Shown here: positions 44,901 to 57,800 of the stretch, piece by piece
Layout: the number at the start of each line of letters is the position of its first letter
Position numbering within the stretch: the stretch's first letter is position 1
Assembly: GCF_029931775.1 (NCBI RefSeq)
Contig: NC_079323.1
Span: 1,523,001-1,587,000, forward strand
Length of the DNA: 64,000 nt
Reading direction: 5' to 3'
Source: Euleptes europaea
Taxonomy: Eukaryota; Chordata; Lepidosauria; Squamata; Sphaerodactylidae
Program-made: the position numbers and the translations under genes
The notes under the pieces: generated by a model
Database searches by the model: none
The model's input: only the letters and a program-made list of their open reading frames with translations
What the model was told of the DNA's origin: nothing

Positions 44901-47900
44901 ACCTACCTCATAGGGTGGTTGTGAAGGAGTGAATTGTGAGTGCTTTCCTGGAGGGGGCAAGACAGGGTAAAAATGAGCTCAGGATGTCCCAGGCAGAAGT
45001 GAGTCTTTCACTGGGAGCTTCCTGAGTCATTTTAGCAATTAGGTTGGAGCCCCAACCCATTTTCTCTCTGTCATTTCTCAGGGGAGGGGCCGTGGCTCAG
45101 TGGCAGAGCATCTGCTTGGCATGCAGAAGGTCCCAGGTTCAATCCCTGGCACCTCCAGTTAAAGGGAACAGGCAAGTAGGTGATGCAAAAGACCTCTGCC
45201 TGAGACCCGGAGAGCTGCTGCCGGCCTGAGTAGGCAATACTGACTTTGATGGACCGAGGGTCTGATTCAGTATAAGACAGCTTCGTGTGTTCATGTGAGA
45301 GGAACTCCAACTGTCCTAGTCTTTTATTGCTTATTAGCTGGCATTCCTCAGTGCTCTTTATGTGTGTGGTCTCTTTTTCTAAAAAAATAAAATAAAAAGT
45401 CGCATAATTGAAGTTATGCCCATTTTACAGATGGTGAGGTGGAGGCCGAGAGAGAATGGGGGTTGTTATGATTCCTGTGAATACAGGATTTTTGTGGCTT
45501 ATTCATAGGGCCCTGAGGCAACTTCTGCAGAGAGTCAAGGCTCCCTCTTGAAAGCTCATACCCACAGAGATCTTGTTGGTCTCCAAGGGGCTACTGGGCT
45601 CGAACCTAGCCTTTACCAGCTTTTAGAAACCTGGGCAGACCCTGTCGGTGTGGCTGGAAGGGATCTGGATCAGCACAGAAGTTAATCAAAGCAAAGGGCA
45701 GCCGTCCAAGGGCTTTGCCCTCTGCTGCCGTCCTTCTGCTTTTTCATGCTGAGGACCAGGGCAAGAGTTGAACTTCAATCCTGTGGCCGAACGCGTGTGG
45801 GTTGACTCATGGGGGGGGGGGCGGTTGTGGAGGGGATGAATTGCCTTTTGCTGCTTCTCAGATCTTAGGCAAGGAGGATTTCCCCCCCTGCGTGTGTGTC
45901 TGAGTCATTCTCCCGTCAGAGAGGTCACCACTAAGAGGAGCAGGCAAATATTCATATTTGCTTACAGGCTGTCCTCAGAGTTTGCCTCTGATTTGCGTGA
46001 ACGTCAAGGACACCAAGCAACCAGTTCTGGGCCTTTTGGAGACGAGTAGGCCCTTGCGCCAGGGAAGGAAAACTAAGATGATTGGCAGAATCAAAGGGTG
46101 AAGCTTTTCCTGGCAAGGACTACTTCAGGATGGGTGTGGGAGGATTGCAAATCCCCCTGCCAAAAAACCCAATGGCAATCTTCCCTGCACTTTGAAATAT
46201 AGCAGCTCAGGGATTAGAAATGAGCAGGAGGTCAGGGGTTGGTGGGAGAGTGCATGTTTTGAACACAGAAGGTCCCTAGTTCAGTCCTGGGCTTCCCTTA
46301 CCAAAAGTATCTTCAGCATCCAGGCTGAGGAAGACCTTTCTTTACCTGAGGCTCTGTTGAGCTGCTGCCAAGTCTGATTTGTGTGTATGCGTGTGCGTGT
46401 TCTAGTTTGCCATTTCTTTATTTGAAAAACTCTACATCCCTCGCTCAGGTTATGAAACACAATATAGTGTACACCGTTATTATTACAGCAGTGCACATTT
46501 AACAAAATTAACCAATGGTATCAGCAAAAACAGGGAAGGGTTATAAACTCAGAATATCTGGTTTCAGAGGGTCTCTGAAACCAGACATTCTGAGTTTATA
46601 TCCCTTCCAAATACTTAAAGCTGGGATAACCTACAAGATAACCTACAGCCCGGATAACCTACAAGAACCACTTAAAGCTCTCTTTTAAGTATTTGAAGGG
46701 CTGTCTCTTAGAGGAGGGTAGGGAGCTATTCCTTTCAATAATGGGTTTAAATTGCGGGCGGAAAGGTACCGGCTGGATATTAGGGGGAAATTATAGTAAG
46801 AGTTGTTTGACAGTGGAATCGGCTTCCTCGGGAGGTGGTGAGCTCCCCCTCACTGGCAGTCTAAGCAGAGGCTGGACAAGCACTTGTCAGGGATGCTCTA
46901 GGTGGTCCTGCATTGAGCAGGGGGGTTGGACTAAATGGCCTTTATGGCCCCTTCCAACTCTAGGATTCTATGATTCTAGGGTCTGTGTTGGTCTGCAGTA
47001 GAAGAGCTGGATTGGAGCCCTGTAGCTCCTTAGACACCAACAAGATTTTGGGGGTACAAGCTTTGAAGAGTCAAGGCTCCCTCTTGAAAGCTCACCCCCC
47101 CGGAGAGCTTGTTGGTCTCCAAGGGGCTACTGGGCTCGAATCTAGCTCAGCTCTTCAGCTGGTGGCAGAAGCTTAGCTTTCTCAACAGCAGGTTGATGGA
47201 TGAGGGGGTTGAGGTGTCACTACTGAGAAGTCCATGTCCGTCGCCATTGTTCATCTCACCTCTGATAATGGCAGGAGGTAGGACAGGGTCTCTGTTGAAG
47301 GTCTGGGTGGGGTCCCAAGCCATTTAAGCCTTTGCATTCAAAGCAAATAGCAGCTCACCAGGTTATCATAGACCCGCGTCGTTGGTAAGGAACACCGAAA
47401 TGTGCTGACCACTACATGCAGCCTGAAGTTCCCCAGGAAAAGCTTTATTCCTTGGGGTGTTGCTTTGTCTTCCTTGCTCTGATCGAGTGGCGGGGAGCAG
47501 GCCCCCAGAGCTCTGGGTGTAGACCAGCTTCTGCAGCACTGGGCTATTTTCCCAACAGTGCCTCTGAGCATGTGCAGGGGGCCTTTAATTCATCACTAGG
47601 TAAATAGAGGCTGCCCAAATGTATTTGGGGCTGGGGGGCGGGATAGAGATCCTTGGTCATAGGCTTAAGTAAGAAGTCCGGCATTTTTGTGTCCTCTGTT
47701 TTGAATCTTTGTTTCTTCTCCCTGCCCCCTTTTCTCGCCACAGATTCCAGAAACACGTCCACACCTATCGGATTTTGCCAGACGAAGAGGATTTTCTGGC
47801 CGTTCAGGTGAGCCCGCCTTCCCCCCTCCCCTCTCTCAAGCCTGATCTTCTGTGGTTTTGATTTTGCAGACTTTTTTGAAGGCGCTGAAATATTTGGGTG

Positions 47901-48748
47901 GAGGGCCGATTGTGTGGGTTTTGGCCGAGCTCACAGTTCTTTGCACCCTGAACATTGAAGCTCTGAGATGGAGCCTTGATTGGTTGTGAAATGACGGAGA
48001 GTTTGCCTCGGTCACTTCGAAGTAATGCCTATCAGGAGAGGAACAGAAAGGAGGACGGGGGAAGGAAAAAGAGGACCCGGAGGATGCTGAAAGGGGGGGG
48101 ACCCTTGTGAGGTAGGTGGGGCTGAGAGAGCTCTAAGAGAGCTGTGACTAGCCCAAAGTCACCCAGCTGGCTTCATGTGTAGGAGTGGGGAAACCAACCC
48201 GGTTTACCAGATTAGCCTCCGCCGCTCATGTGGGGGAGTGGGGAATCAAACCGGGTTCTCCAGATCAGAGTCCACTGCTCCAAACCACCGCTCTTAACCA
48301 CTACACCACGCTGGCTCTTGGTAGCCCCAAGAAGAGCACGCTGCAGTTCTCTGTAGGTGCTGTGCAAACATTTGCAGACTTTGGTTGAGGCAGAGGAGGG
48401 GGCTGTCCTGGGAGCCTCGAGAAATAAGTGCCAGGGTGTGCGGGCCTCTGTAAGGAGCAGGGACAAGAGGAAGCTGTGCGGGAGAAGTGGGTCACGCATT
48501 CCTCCCCTTCCCAGTGCGTTTTAGACGGGCAAGCCTTCTATCGAGCTGTGCCTCCGGGGCCGGTGCAGGCTGGCAAGAGCCCTGTGGATGCCCACGCAGC
48601 GCTGATCTTGGCAGGAAGTCAGCCTGGCCCATGCACTGGGTCATTTATAGCTACAACAGTAAGCTCATTGTGCCGGCCCGGCAGGCAGGAAAAAGCCCGC
48701 CCCTGGAGGAGCGGCGGCTGCAGAAGAGAGGACGTTCCTTAACCCCCC

Positions 48749-48812
<64 letters not shown>

Positions 48813-51800
48813 GGCTTTCCGGTCCCCCCTGGCTTGTGTCCTGGCAAGAGGGCTGACTTGGAATCCTAAACCAGTCCCAGAACTTTCCCGGGGCCCTGCC
48901 AAACTGGAGCTTGCGCCGCTGGCCAGGGGCAAAGCTGGCACTCCCCGGACGGACGGCTGCTCCGCTGTGCTCCTCTCTGCAGAGAGAGGGGAAGTCGAAG
49001 AGCTTTTCCTGTTTGTGCTCCGGAGTCTGCCTCTTTGCAGTGGGGGCGAAGAGTCCTCCCAGTAAACCTTTCCTGTCCTAATGCAGACATCCTTCTTAAG
49101 GCCCAAGGAGCTCATGAACAGCCCAGATTTGACATCCAGGCAGGAATGTATGTCTGTTAAGTGCCCTCAAGTTGCTTCTGACTTATGACGACCCTGTGAA
49201 TTGGTGACCTCCAAAAGGTCTTACTGTTAATTAACCAGGGCAGGCTGACCTGGATACACATGAACACATGAAGCTGCCTTACACTGAATCAGGCCCTTGG
49301 TCCATCAAAGTCAGTAATGTCTACTCAGACCAGCAGCAGCTCTCCAGGGTCTCAGGCAAGGGTCTTTGCCGTCGCCTAACTGCCTCTTCCCTTTAACTAG
49401 AGATGCCGGGGATTGAACCTGGGACCTTCTGCATGCCAAGCAGATGCTCTACCACTGAGCCACAGCCCCTCCGCAGCCACAGCCCCTCCCTACACATGAA
49501 GCTGCCTAATACTGAACCAGACCCTTGGTCCATCAAAGCCAGTATTGTCTATTCAGACCGGCAGCGGCTCTCCAGGGTCTCAGGCGGAGGTCTTTCACAT
49601 CACCTACTTGCCCAGTCCCTTTAACTGGAGATGCTGCCGGGGATTGAACCTGGGACCTTCTGCATGCCAAGCAGATGCTCTACCGCTGAGCCACAGCCCC
49701 TCCCCTAGCCCGATCTCCTCAGATCTCAAGCTAAGTAGTGTTGGCCCTGGTTGGAATTTGGATGGGCAACCTGCAAGGACTACCAGGGTCGTGATGCAGA
49801 GGCAGGCAATGGCAAACCACCCCCAAACGTGTCTTGCCTTGAAAACCCTTCGGGGTCACCATAAGTCAGCTGTGACTTGATGGCTGACACAGGCACACAC
49901 AAAACGTCCTACTGTTAACAGCCTTGCCCAGGTCTTGCAAACTGAAGGTCGTGGCTTCCTTGATGGAGTCAGTCCATCTCTTGTTGGGTCTTCCTCTTTT
50001 CCTGCTGCCTTCTATTTTTCCTAAACATGATTGTCTTTCACCGTGACTTTGTTCTTCTCATAAGGTGACCAAAGTTTAAGTTTAGCCATTTTACCTTCTA
50101 AGGAGACTTCGGGCATGAATATGGGGTGCAAAAACCTGCAGGTGTGGTGCTCAGCTCCGTTTTCACTCCCCCCCACAAACACACACCTGATCTTCAAGAC
50201 TTCAGGTATCATCTGTTTTCAGGTGTTACAAATTGCTTTGGCCAGGTCTCTCCTGCAAAGGTCCCCTCACTAGCTCCTCCCTCCCTCCCCCTTTTGCCTT
50301 GTAAGAATCTGACTGGCCCCAGGGTCACCCAGCGAGCTTCATGGCAGAGTGGAGATTTGAACTCAGGTTTCTCCAGGCCTAGTCCAACACTCTAACCACT
50401 TCCCCGCATGGTCTCCCACTCTGATAGGCATGATGCTGTGTGTGTGCAGGAATGGGGTTGCAGCCACAGGCCCCACTTCCGACCTCCAAGGGTCGGTCAG
50501 TTCTTCTGTGTCATTGGGGCCTGCTGCACCATCCCACGCTGAGTGGTCATGTGAGCTGTCGTGCATGAGGGGTTTTGCGGGTTTGGAGTGTTGTGGATGA
50601 TCTTTTAATTTCCCCCCCGCAGAAGTGTGGTTGAACTGCCAAGCTAGTGCAGGAGAGCCTGTGTGCGCTGTGCTCATGGGAATCTTTTGGTGGAGAGCGA
50701 AGTGCAAATTGCTGCGAAAAACAATGTGAGCTCTCTTGGCAATTTGTACTGCTCAGGGTGTGTCTGTGTGCCTTCCTTTAGAGGCTGAGGCGTTATTTCC
50801 AAATCCAGATGCAAGAAACAAAAGTAAAGTGAACCTCCACATTCAGAGGCAGTCAACCTCTGACTCCCAGGGCCAGGAGGCAGGGGAAGGCCTCCGCCTC
50901 TATGCCCTGTTCTTGGCCCTCCAGAGGAACTGGTTGGCCGCGGTGTAACACAGGATGCTGGTCCGGATGGACCCTCACTGGTCTGACCCAGCCGGGCTTT
51001 TCTGATGTTCTTCTCAAGGGAAGGCCTTGGCCTCTGTGCCCTGTTGTGGGCCCTCCAGAGGAACTGGTTGGTCCTTGTGTGAGACGGGATGCTGGACTGG
51101 ATGGACCCTCACTGGCCTGATCCAGCAGGGCTCTTCTGAGGTTCTTATGAACACAGAGAAATACACGCAGCATCAGCAGGTGCAAAGACGGGGCTTGAGG
51201 TCAGGGTGTAGATTAACACTGGCTTTCAACACCCGAGCAGCTGGGCGACAGATGCCAGCAGAAGAGTTCCTGCTTGTTCTCCATGTTTGCATGCGTGGGA
51301 GAAGGGGGGGGGCGTCCCTGCAACAGGAGGGGCTGATGCACCACACTGCGGTCGCCGTTTTGGCCTTTAGGGGCTTGTTTGCTGCTCCAGCTCCATGGCT
51401 GGTCATGGCTCAGTGTCCTGGGTGTGCAGCGGTGCGGACTGGACAAGCAGCTTTCCAGGCTTCTACCTTGGATTTTGCCTGCTCCAGGAATCTTGCGAGG
51501 GTCCCTTGGACATGTTCACACCACGCACTGACTAGGGTTGGCTCTAAATCAGGGGTGGCAAACATAAGGCGATCGGATCTGGCCCCTTGAGAGCTCTTAT
51601 CTAGCCCACGAGCTAGCCGAGGCAGCCACCCCCACCACCCCGCTCTCGATCTGGGCTGGGGAGGCCTGGCCCGGCCCGACCGGCCCTCGTGACAAATGAG
51701 TTCGACACCCCTGCGCTAAATGTTATACCTGTTGTTTCTGTGGACCTAAAGCTGTGACTTGTTCAGGAAATATGCTTAGGATATACTGGACGCCACAGCA

Positions 51801-54800
51801 TTTTTTAAAAGTAAAGGATTACGTAAAGTGTCTAATTGTTGGTGTTGTGAGGCATCTCTTTGACGTGTGCTTTGGGCATGCCCAGTTATTCGGTCTTTTT
51901 GGGAGGGAGAAATTACTCATATCAATTTTGTGTTATAATATTTATTGATACAGGTATCTGAAGAAGTGAGCTGTGGCTCACGAAAGTTCATACCCTGCCA
52001 GAAATTTTAGTAGTCTTTAAGGTGCTATTGGACTCTTGCGCGGTGTAGTGGTTAAGAGTGGTGGTTTGGAGTGGTGGAGTCTGATCTGGAGAACTGGGTT
52101 TGATTCCCCACTCCTACACATGAAGCCAGCTGGGTGACCCTGGGCTAGTCACAGCTCTCTCAGCCCCGCCTACCTCACAGGATGTCTGTTGTGGGGAGGG
52201 GAAGGGAAGGTGATTGTAAGCCGGTTTGAGTCTCCCTTAAGTGGCAGAGAAAGTCAGCATATAAAAACCAACTCCTCCTCCTCCTCTGCTACAGACAGAC
52301 TAACATGGCTACCCATCGTGATGCATTTTTACAGAATGCCTCGTTCTGCCCAGTGGACGTCAGGGTGGTGGATTTCCAGCATCACGTTCTGTTCGGAGTT
52401 GTGCTTTCAGAGCAGGTGCAGCCCTGCGGCTCCCTAGACTGATTCTCCTCCCCCCCTTTCTGCTGCTAAGATCCAGATCTCCTCTGATTTTTTTAACCTT
52501 TGGTTTAAGTAAAACTATCCAGGAGTGTGTCTCTGTTCCCCACCCTCTCACACAGACTCACACATACATTGAGTAGCCCGAACCCTCTCTCATGGCAAGG
52601 TTGGTACCGCAGGGCTCCAGGTGCTCGTTTCCATTTCTAAAAGTGTCCAAGAAAGCTCTTTTTCAAAAAAAAAAAAGGGGAAAAAAAGATGAATTTTCCA
52701 TGTGTGTATTCAGTAGAGTAAATTGCATGACTTCCATGTCCACAGCCCTACATTAGGGGGGGGCGCACACGTCTACTGAATTGGGATGCTCCTCCCCCAA
52801 AGCAATGTGTGTGTGTAACAAAACACACCTGTGTCTCTGACACATGGGATGGTGCGTACACAGAAACCATGTGCAATATTCCACGGATATTGGTACCCTT
52901 AGAGTGTGTGTTTATGGCTCCCCCTGGTGCTTTAGCATCATTCATTGGCCTTGAGGTGGTGCCTACTAAGAAGAACGTTAGAGTTACTCTGCTGGATCAG
53001 AGCAGTCCTTCTAGTCCAGCATCCTGGATCACACAGCGGCCAACCATTTTCTTTACTTTTTAAGGAGAATCAAACCAACTTACAATCTCCTTCCCTTCCC
53101 CTCCCTGCAACAGACACCCTGTGAGGTAGGTGGGGCTGAGAGAGCTCTAAGAGAGCTGTGACTGGGCCAAGGTTACCCAGCTGGCTTCATGTGGAGGAGT
53201 GGGGAAACCAACACGGTTCACCAGAGTAGAGTCCACTGCTCATGTGGAGGAGTGGGGAATCAATCCACCCACTGAGGCTGGGCTGCCCCTTGCAGCTCAA
53301 AGCAATTGTGTGCGTGGCCGTTTTGCACGGGCGGCAGTCCAGTTCCAAGCGGATTCTGTGCGAGGGCAGAGTCCGATCCGATGGCTGCTCTGCGTGGGCG
53401 ATAGCCTCAAACCATCCTTCCCTTATTCCTTGTGGTTGCTAGGCAGGTGGCCTCTCTTAACCCCCTGCCCCCAGCATCCCAGAGGCCTGGGGTGTCTTTT
53501 GTCCCTTCTGACGGCTCCTTTTCTTCCCCGCAGACATCTCAGGGGGTCCAGGTGAGGCGCTTCAAGACCCTGAGCGACCTCATTGCCTTGTACCTGCAGC
53601 CGAACCAGGGCCTCGTCTGCACCCTCCTCTTCCCTGTGGAGCGGGAGAAGGAGAAGGAGTACGTGGAAGACAGGGACTACTCAGGTACGCGCCCGTTCCT
53701 CCACCACCGGCGCAGGGGTCTGCGGTCTTGGACAGAGGGCCGGCCAGCCATCATGGTTGGGGGTCTGCAGTTATACGCTGGTCAGGGCGGATAGTTGGTG
53801 GGTGTCAGGAGCAGCTAATGCTATGGAGACTCAGCCAGACCTTCTTTTTTTGCTGTGGGGTGGGGAGTTCCAGCCCTCCACCAGGGCTTAATTTGAGCTA
53901 GCCGAGTCACAAAGGATTTTGTGCCTGTTGTCATCACCGGTCCCCAGAAGCAAAACTTCTTTTTTCCTAACCACGAGACTCAAGACCACGTACAGAGTGC
54001 ATTTTCCTCACCCCAGCCAAATGTGTGGGCATCTCTGCCACTGGAGGAACAGGACTGTTGGGGCATCGTGTCTCTCTTCAGGGTGGGATAGGGTGGAGTG
54101 GACCCCAGAACCTCCAGTTTGGAGAATGAAGCACAGCAGAGACCAAAAGGGAACTTTGCTTTGGATCCCCATCAATATTCTGGGCTGCATGAGCTGGTGG
54201 GGAAGGGAGCTGGCAGAGGATGCCCAACTTCATAGGGAGAACTGTGCCCTCCCCCCCCCCCGCATCTGGAAACTGTTTGGAATTGACGCCTCCCCCTTTC
54301 TTTTAGATGGGGAAGATGAGAAACCCCCGCTGCCGCCCCGCTGTGGATCCACCAGCATTCCTTTTTTCACCGCCACCCCAAGCATTGCTAGCAACACCCC
54401 TGCCGTGCAGGACGGAGTCCTTGAAAGGTAATCAACAAACGTCCTGGGACCCTCTGTTGTGGCCTCCTGTATTTATTTATTTATTTACTTACTTACTTAC
54501 TTTATTTATATCTGGTCTTTCTCCCCGACGGGGACCCAAAGCAGTTCATATTGTTCTCATCCCTTCCCTTGTTATCCTCACGACATCCCTGTGAGGTAGG
54601 TTAGGCTGAGAGAGTGAGATTGGCCCGAGGTCACCCAGTGGGCTTCCATGGCAGAGCAGGGATTTGAAACTGGGTCTCCTAGATCCTAGTCCGACATTCT
54701 GACCTCTACAGCACGCTGCTGGAGCCCCCCCTCCCACCGCATTTTGACTGTGTCCCATCTCTCCTGCCCACCTTCCTTACAGCTATAGATACAAAGGGGT

Positions 54801-57800
54801 ATTATCTAATAACAAGAAGTCTCTCTGAGCATGTGCAGAGTGTTTGCACCTCATTGCTGAGAGACAGGATGGATGGGGGGGGGGTCAACCCAGCAGAGAT
54901 GGATGGGCCAGGGATGCAGAGAAAGAGACGGTGGGCATCGAGAATGTGCATGGGGGGGATATAAAAGAGTGACCACTTCCTCCCCTTGCCTTTGCGTTAG
55001 AGTTGTGTATGTTTTAAATAGCTACCGTGTATGTGTTTTTATCATGGTTGTTTTATCCATAGTTTTTATTATGCTTTTTGTAATTGTCTTATGTCTTGTG
55101 ATACGCAAATTCATGAAGCGTTCCATATTTTTGGGGGAGGGGCTGTGTCTCAGTGGGAGAGCATCTACTTGGCATGCAGAAGGTCCCAGGTTCAATCCCC
55201 GACATCTCCAGTTAAAGGGACCAGGCAAGTGGGTGATGTGAAAGACCTCTGCCTGAGACCCTGGAGAGCTGCTGCCAGTCTGAGTAGAGAATACTGACTT
55301 TGATGGACCGAGGGTCTGGTTCAGTATTAGGCAGCTTCATGTGTTCATATATTGTAAGCCACCTTGAGTTCTGCAAGCAGGTGAGGTGGCCAATACATAT
55401 TTTAAATAAATAATTATTATTATAGTAATATTTTATTTTATTATATTTATAAATAAATAGGTTGGAAGTCACTGGGCAAAATGTTGGCTGCCGGCCTGGA
55501 GCTTCTTTATGGAGCCCCTTCCAGACTCCTCCATGGCACGTCAGCCAGGAAGACGGGGACTCCGCCTCCAAGGAGCAGAAATCTAAATTTCAGTGATGTG
55601 TGTCTAGGGGAGGGGATAGGTGGGAGGGAGGGGTCACAGGATGTGCAGAGGCATTTCACAAGTCTTGGGTTTCGTTTCTGCTCGTGGTAAAGACTTGGAG
55701 GGATAATGAGTAATACTCTGCAGTCTGTCAGACCCAAAGCTGGAGTCCAACCTATGCAGTGAGTTGCCTGCTCCACCCTCTAGGCCTTTGTTTGCAGACA
55801 CCAACCTCTGTGTTTGGATATTTGCTCCAAGGCGTCCCACAGTCCAGTCTCTTCTGGGGCGGGGGGACTCATAATGGGAAGCCCTCCTGCAAAGGAAACT
55901 GTGCTCCTCTGGCATGCCGTACCCACCCATGCGCCCTTCCCTTCCAGCACCACCAATGGTCTCAGCACCGTTTCCCACGAGTACCTGAAAGGCAGCTACT
56001 CCCTGGATCTGGAGGCAGTCAAAGCCGGAGCCAGCAGCCTGCCCCACCTCAACAAGACCCTCGTGGCCTCCTGCAAACGGCTGCACAGGTAAGAGAAGGC
56101 AGTGGGGGAGAGGAATGGATACAGCCCCCTGCCCAGAAGAAGAAGAAGAGTTGGTTTTTATACCCTGATTTTCTCTACCTTTCAGGAGTCTCAAACTCTC
56201 CTTCCCTTCCCCTCCCCACAACAGACACCTTGTGAGGTAGGTGGGGCTGAGAGAGTTCAGAGAGAACTGTGACTATCCCAAGGTCACTCAGCTGGCTTCA
56301 TGTGGAGGAGTGGGGAAACCAACCTGGTTCACCAGATTAGAGTCCGCCACTCTTAACCACTATACCACTCTGGCTCCCAGGTTCCCCCCTCAAAGTCAGC
56401 CCCACCTTCTCTGGGTCCAGGGCCGGCAGATCTCACTTCTTATAGAGACTCGCCCATTTCAGATTTGGTCAGTTGCTGGAAACTCCTAAAAGTCCTTGTT
56501 GGGATGGACTTGTCGTCATGGCAGAAGTTAATGGAGAGGTTAGATTTTGTGCTGTACGTGTATGTTTGGATTTTTAGAATTCTGTGGCTATTATTGAATT
56601 GTTTGGTGCTTTACTGTTTGCCAGAAACCTCATTACCAGCTGGCCTTGCGAGAAAGCACAAAAAAAGAAGTGTTTGGAAAAAGGATTTTAGGTGTTGTTA
56701 AAGGAGCTGTGCCTTGACTTGGACGGCTCAGGCTAGCCCGACTAGGGCCGACCCTGCTTAGCTTTTGAGATTTGATGAGACCAGCCTAGCCTGGGCCATC
56801 CAGGTCAGGGCAAAAGACTTAGAGGTGGTTTGTCATTGCCTGTCTCTGTATAGCAACCCTGGACTCCCTTGAGGGTCTCCCATCCAAGTAATAACCAGGG
56901 CTGACCTTGCTTTGCTTCCGAGATCTGACATCCAGAGGTGGTTTGCCATTGCCTGCCTCTTTCTAGCAACCCTAGACTTTCTTGGTGGTACCAACCAGGG
57001 TCAACCCTGCTTAGCTTCTGAGATCTGACGGTCGGGCTAGCCCAGACCATCCGTTTCTTTGGTCTCCATGAATTCATTTTTATTGAAGTACCCAAACTCC
57101 ATGCTAGTTACAGTATGAGATTTTTGCATGTCTTAGCTGCGTTCTGGTGTTTCAAATGTTGTTGGTTTGCACTTAAGAGAAATCAGTTGAAATGGTTGTC
57201 CTAAACCAGAACGCTACATATCTAAACTCTGGTTCTCATCCTTCCAGTGAGGTGGACAAGGTCTTGTCTGGCTTGGAGATCCTTTCCAAGGTGTTCGACC
57301 AGCAGAGCTCTCCCATGGTCTCCCGGATCTTGCAGCAGGTGAGCAGCGTCATTGGTAGAAGTGCAGAAGGCAGCTGACGGGGTCATTGGGTTTGGACTGT
57401 CCTCCCTACCAGGAAATTCTGAAGAGTTCAGGGCTTTTTAGCTTAGAGAAAAGATGAGGGCCCGGAGGGGGCATTATAGAAGTTTATGAAATAATGAAAG
57501 TGGTAGAGAAAGTGGGACTTGGTGCCACTCAATTACATTGATGGGCAGTAAAATTCAAGACAGGCAAGAGAGAGCACTTCATTGCACATGAACACATGAA
57601 GTTGCCTTCTACTGAATCAGGCCCTGGGTCCATCAAAGTCAGTATTGTCTGCTCAGACCGGCAGCGGCTCTCCAGGGTCTCAGGCTGAGGTCTTTCACAT
57701 CACCTACTTGCCTAGTCCCTTTAACTGGAGATGCCGGGGATTGAACCTGAGACCTTCTGCATGCCAAGCAGATGCTCTACCACTGAGCCATGGCCCCTCC

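Larger units (their letters stand above)
14558..47743 (+). other. INPPL1: INPPL1 intron 1, 33.2 kb
   Basis: Donor CT|GTGAGT at 14558 and acceptor GCCACAG|ATT at 47743. No other gene was recognised inside it on either strand. It is packed with SINE, CR1, 5S-SINE, hAT and LTR copies, listed separately. Confidence 0.9.
49148..50102 (-). mobile_element. RTE/BovB-type LINE 3' end split by SINEs
   Basis: The terminus (49148-49235, AAGTTGCTTCTGACTTATGA, ACCTCCAAAAGGTC) and the coding tail (49895-50102, CATCTCTTGTTGGGTCTTCC) belong together. They are separated by two type-A SINEs and a 5S-SINE. The word CCTACTGTTAA / CTTACTGTTAA is seen on both sides of the break. Confidence 0.78.
51720..52318 (+). 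mobile_element. Hammerhead-motif retroposon monomer split by a type-B SINE
   Basis: The hammerhead-like core is at 51959-51987. The 3' part follows (CATACCCTGCCAGAAATTTT, GGTGCTATTGGACTCTTGC) and the other terminus is at 52287-52318 (TCTGCTACAGACAGACTAAC, ATGGCTACCCATC). A type-B SINE (52039-52286) sits between them. The 5' limit at about 51720 is uncertain. Confidence 0.55.
47808..53533 (+). other. INPPL1: INPPL1 intron 2
   Basis: 5.7 kb, holding SINEs, a BovB tail, a CA repeat, a CR1 tail and a hAT element, all listed separately. No gene was seen in it. Confidence 0.85.

Noticed and set aside
48651-49115. Open frames with long His-Thr or Cys-Val runs
   Set aside because: They are translations of the (CA)n microsatellite.
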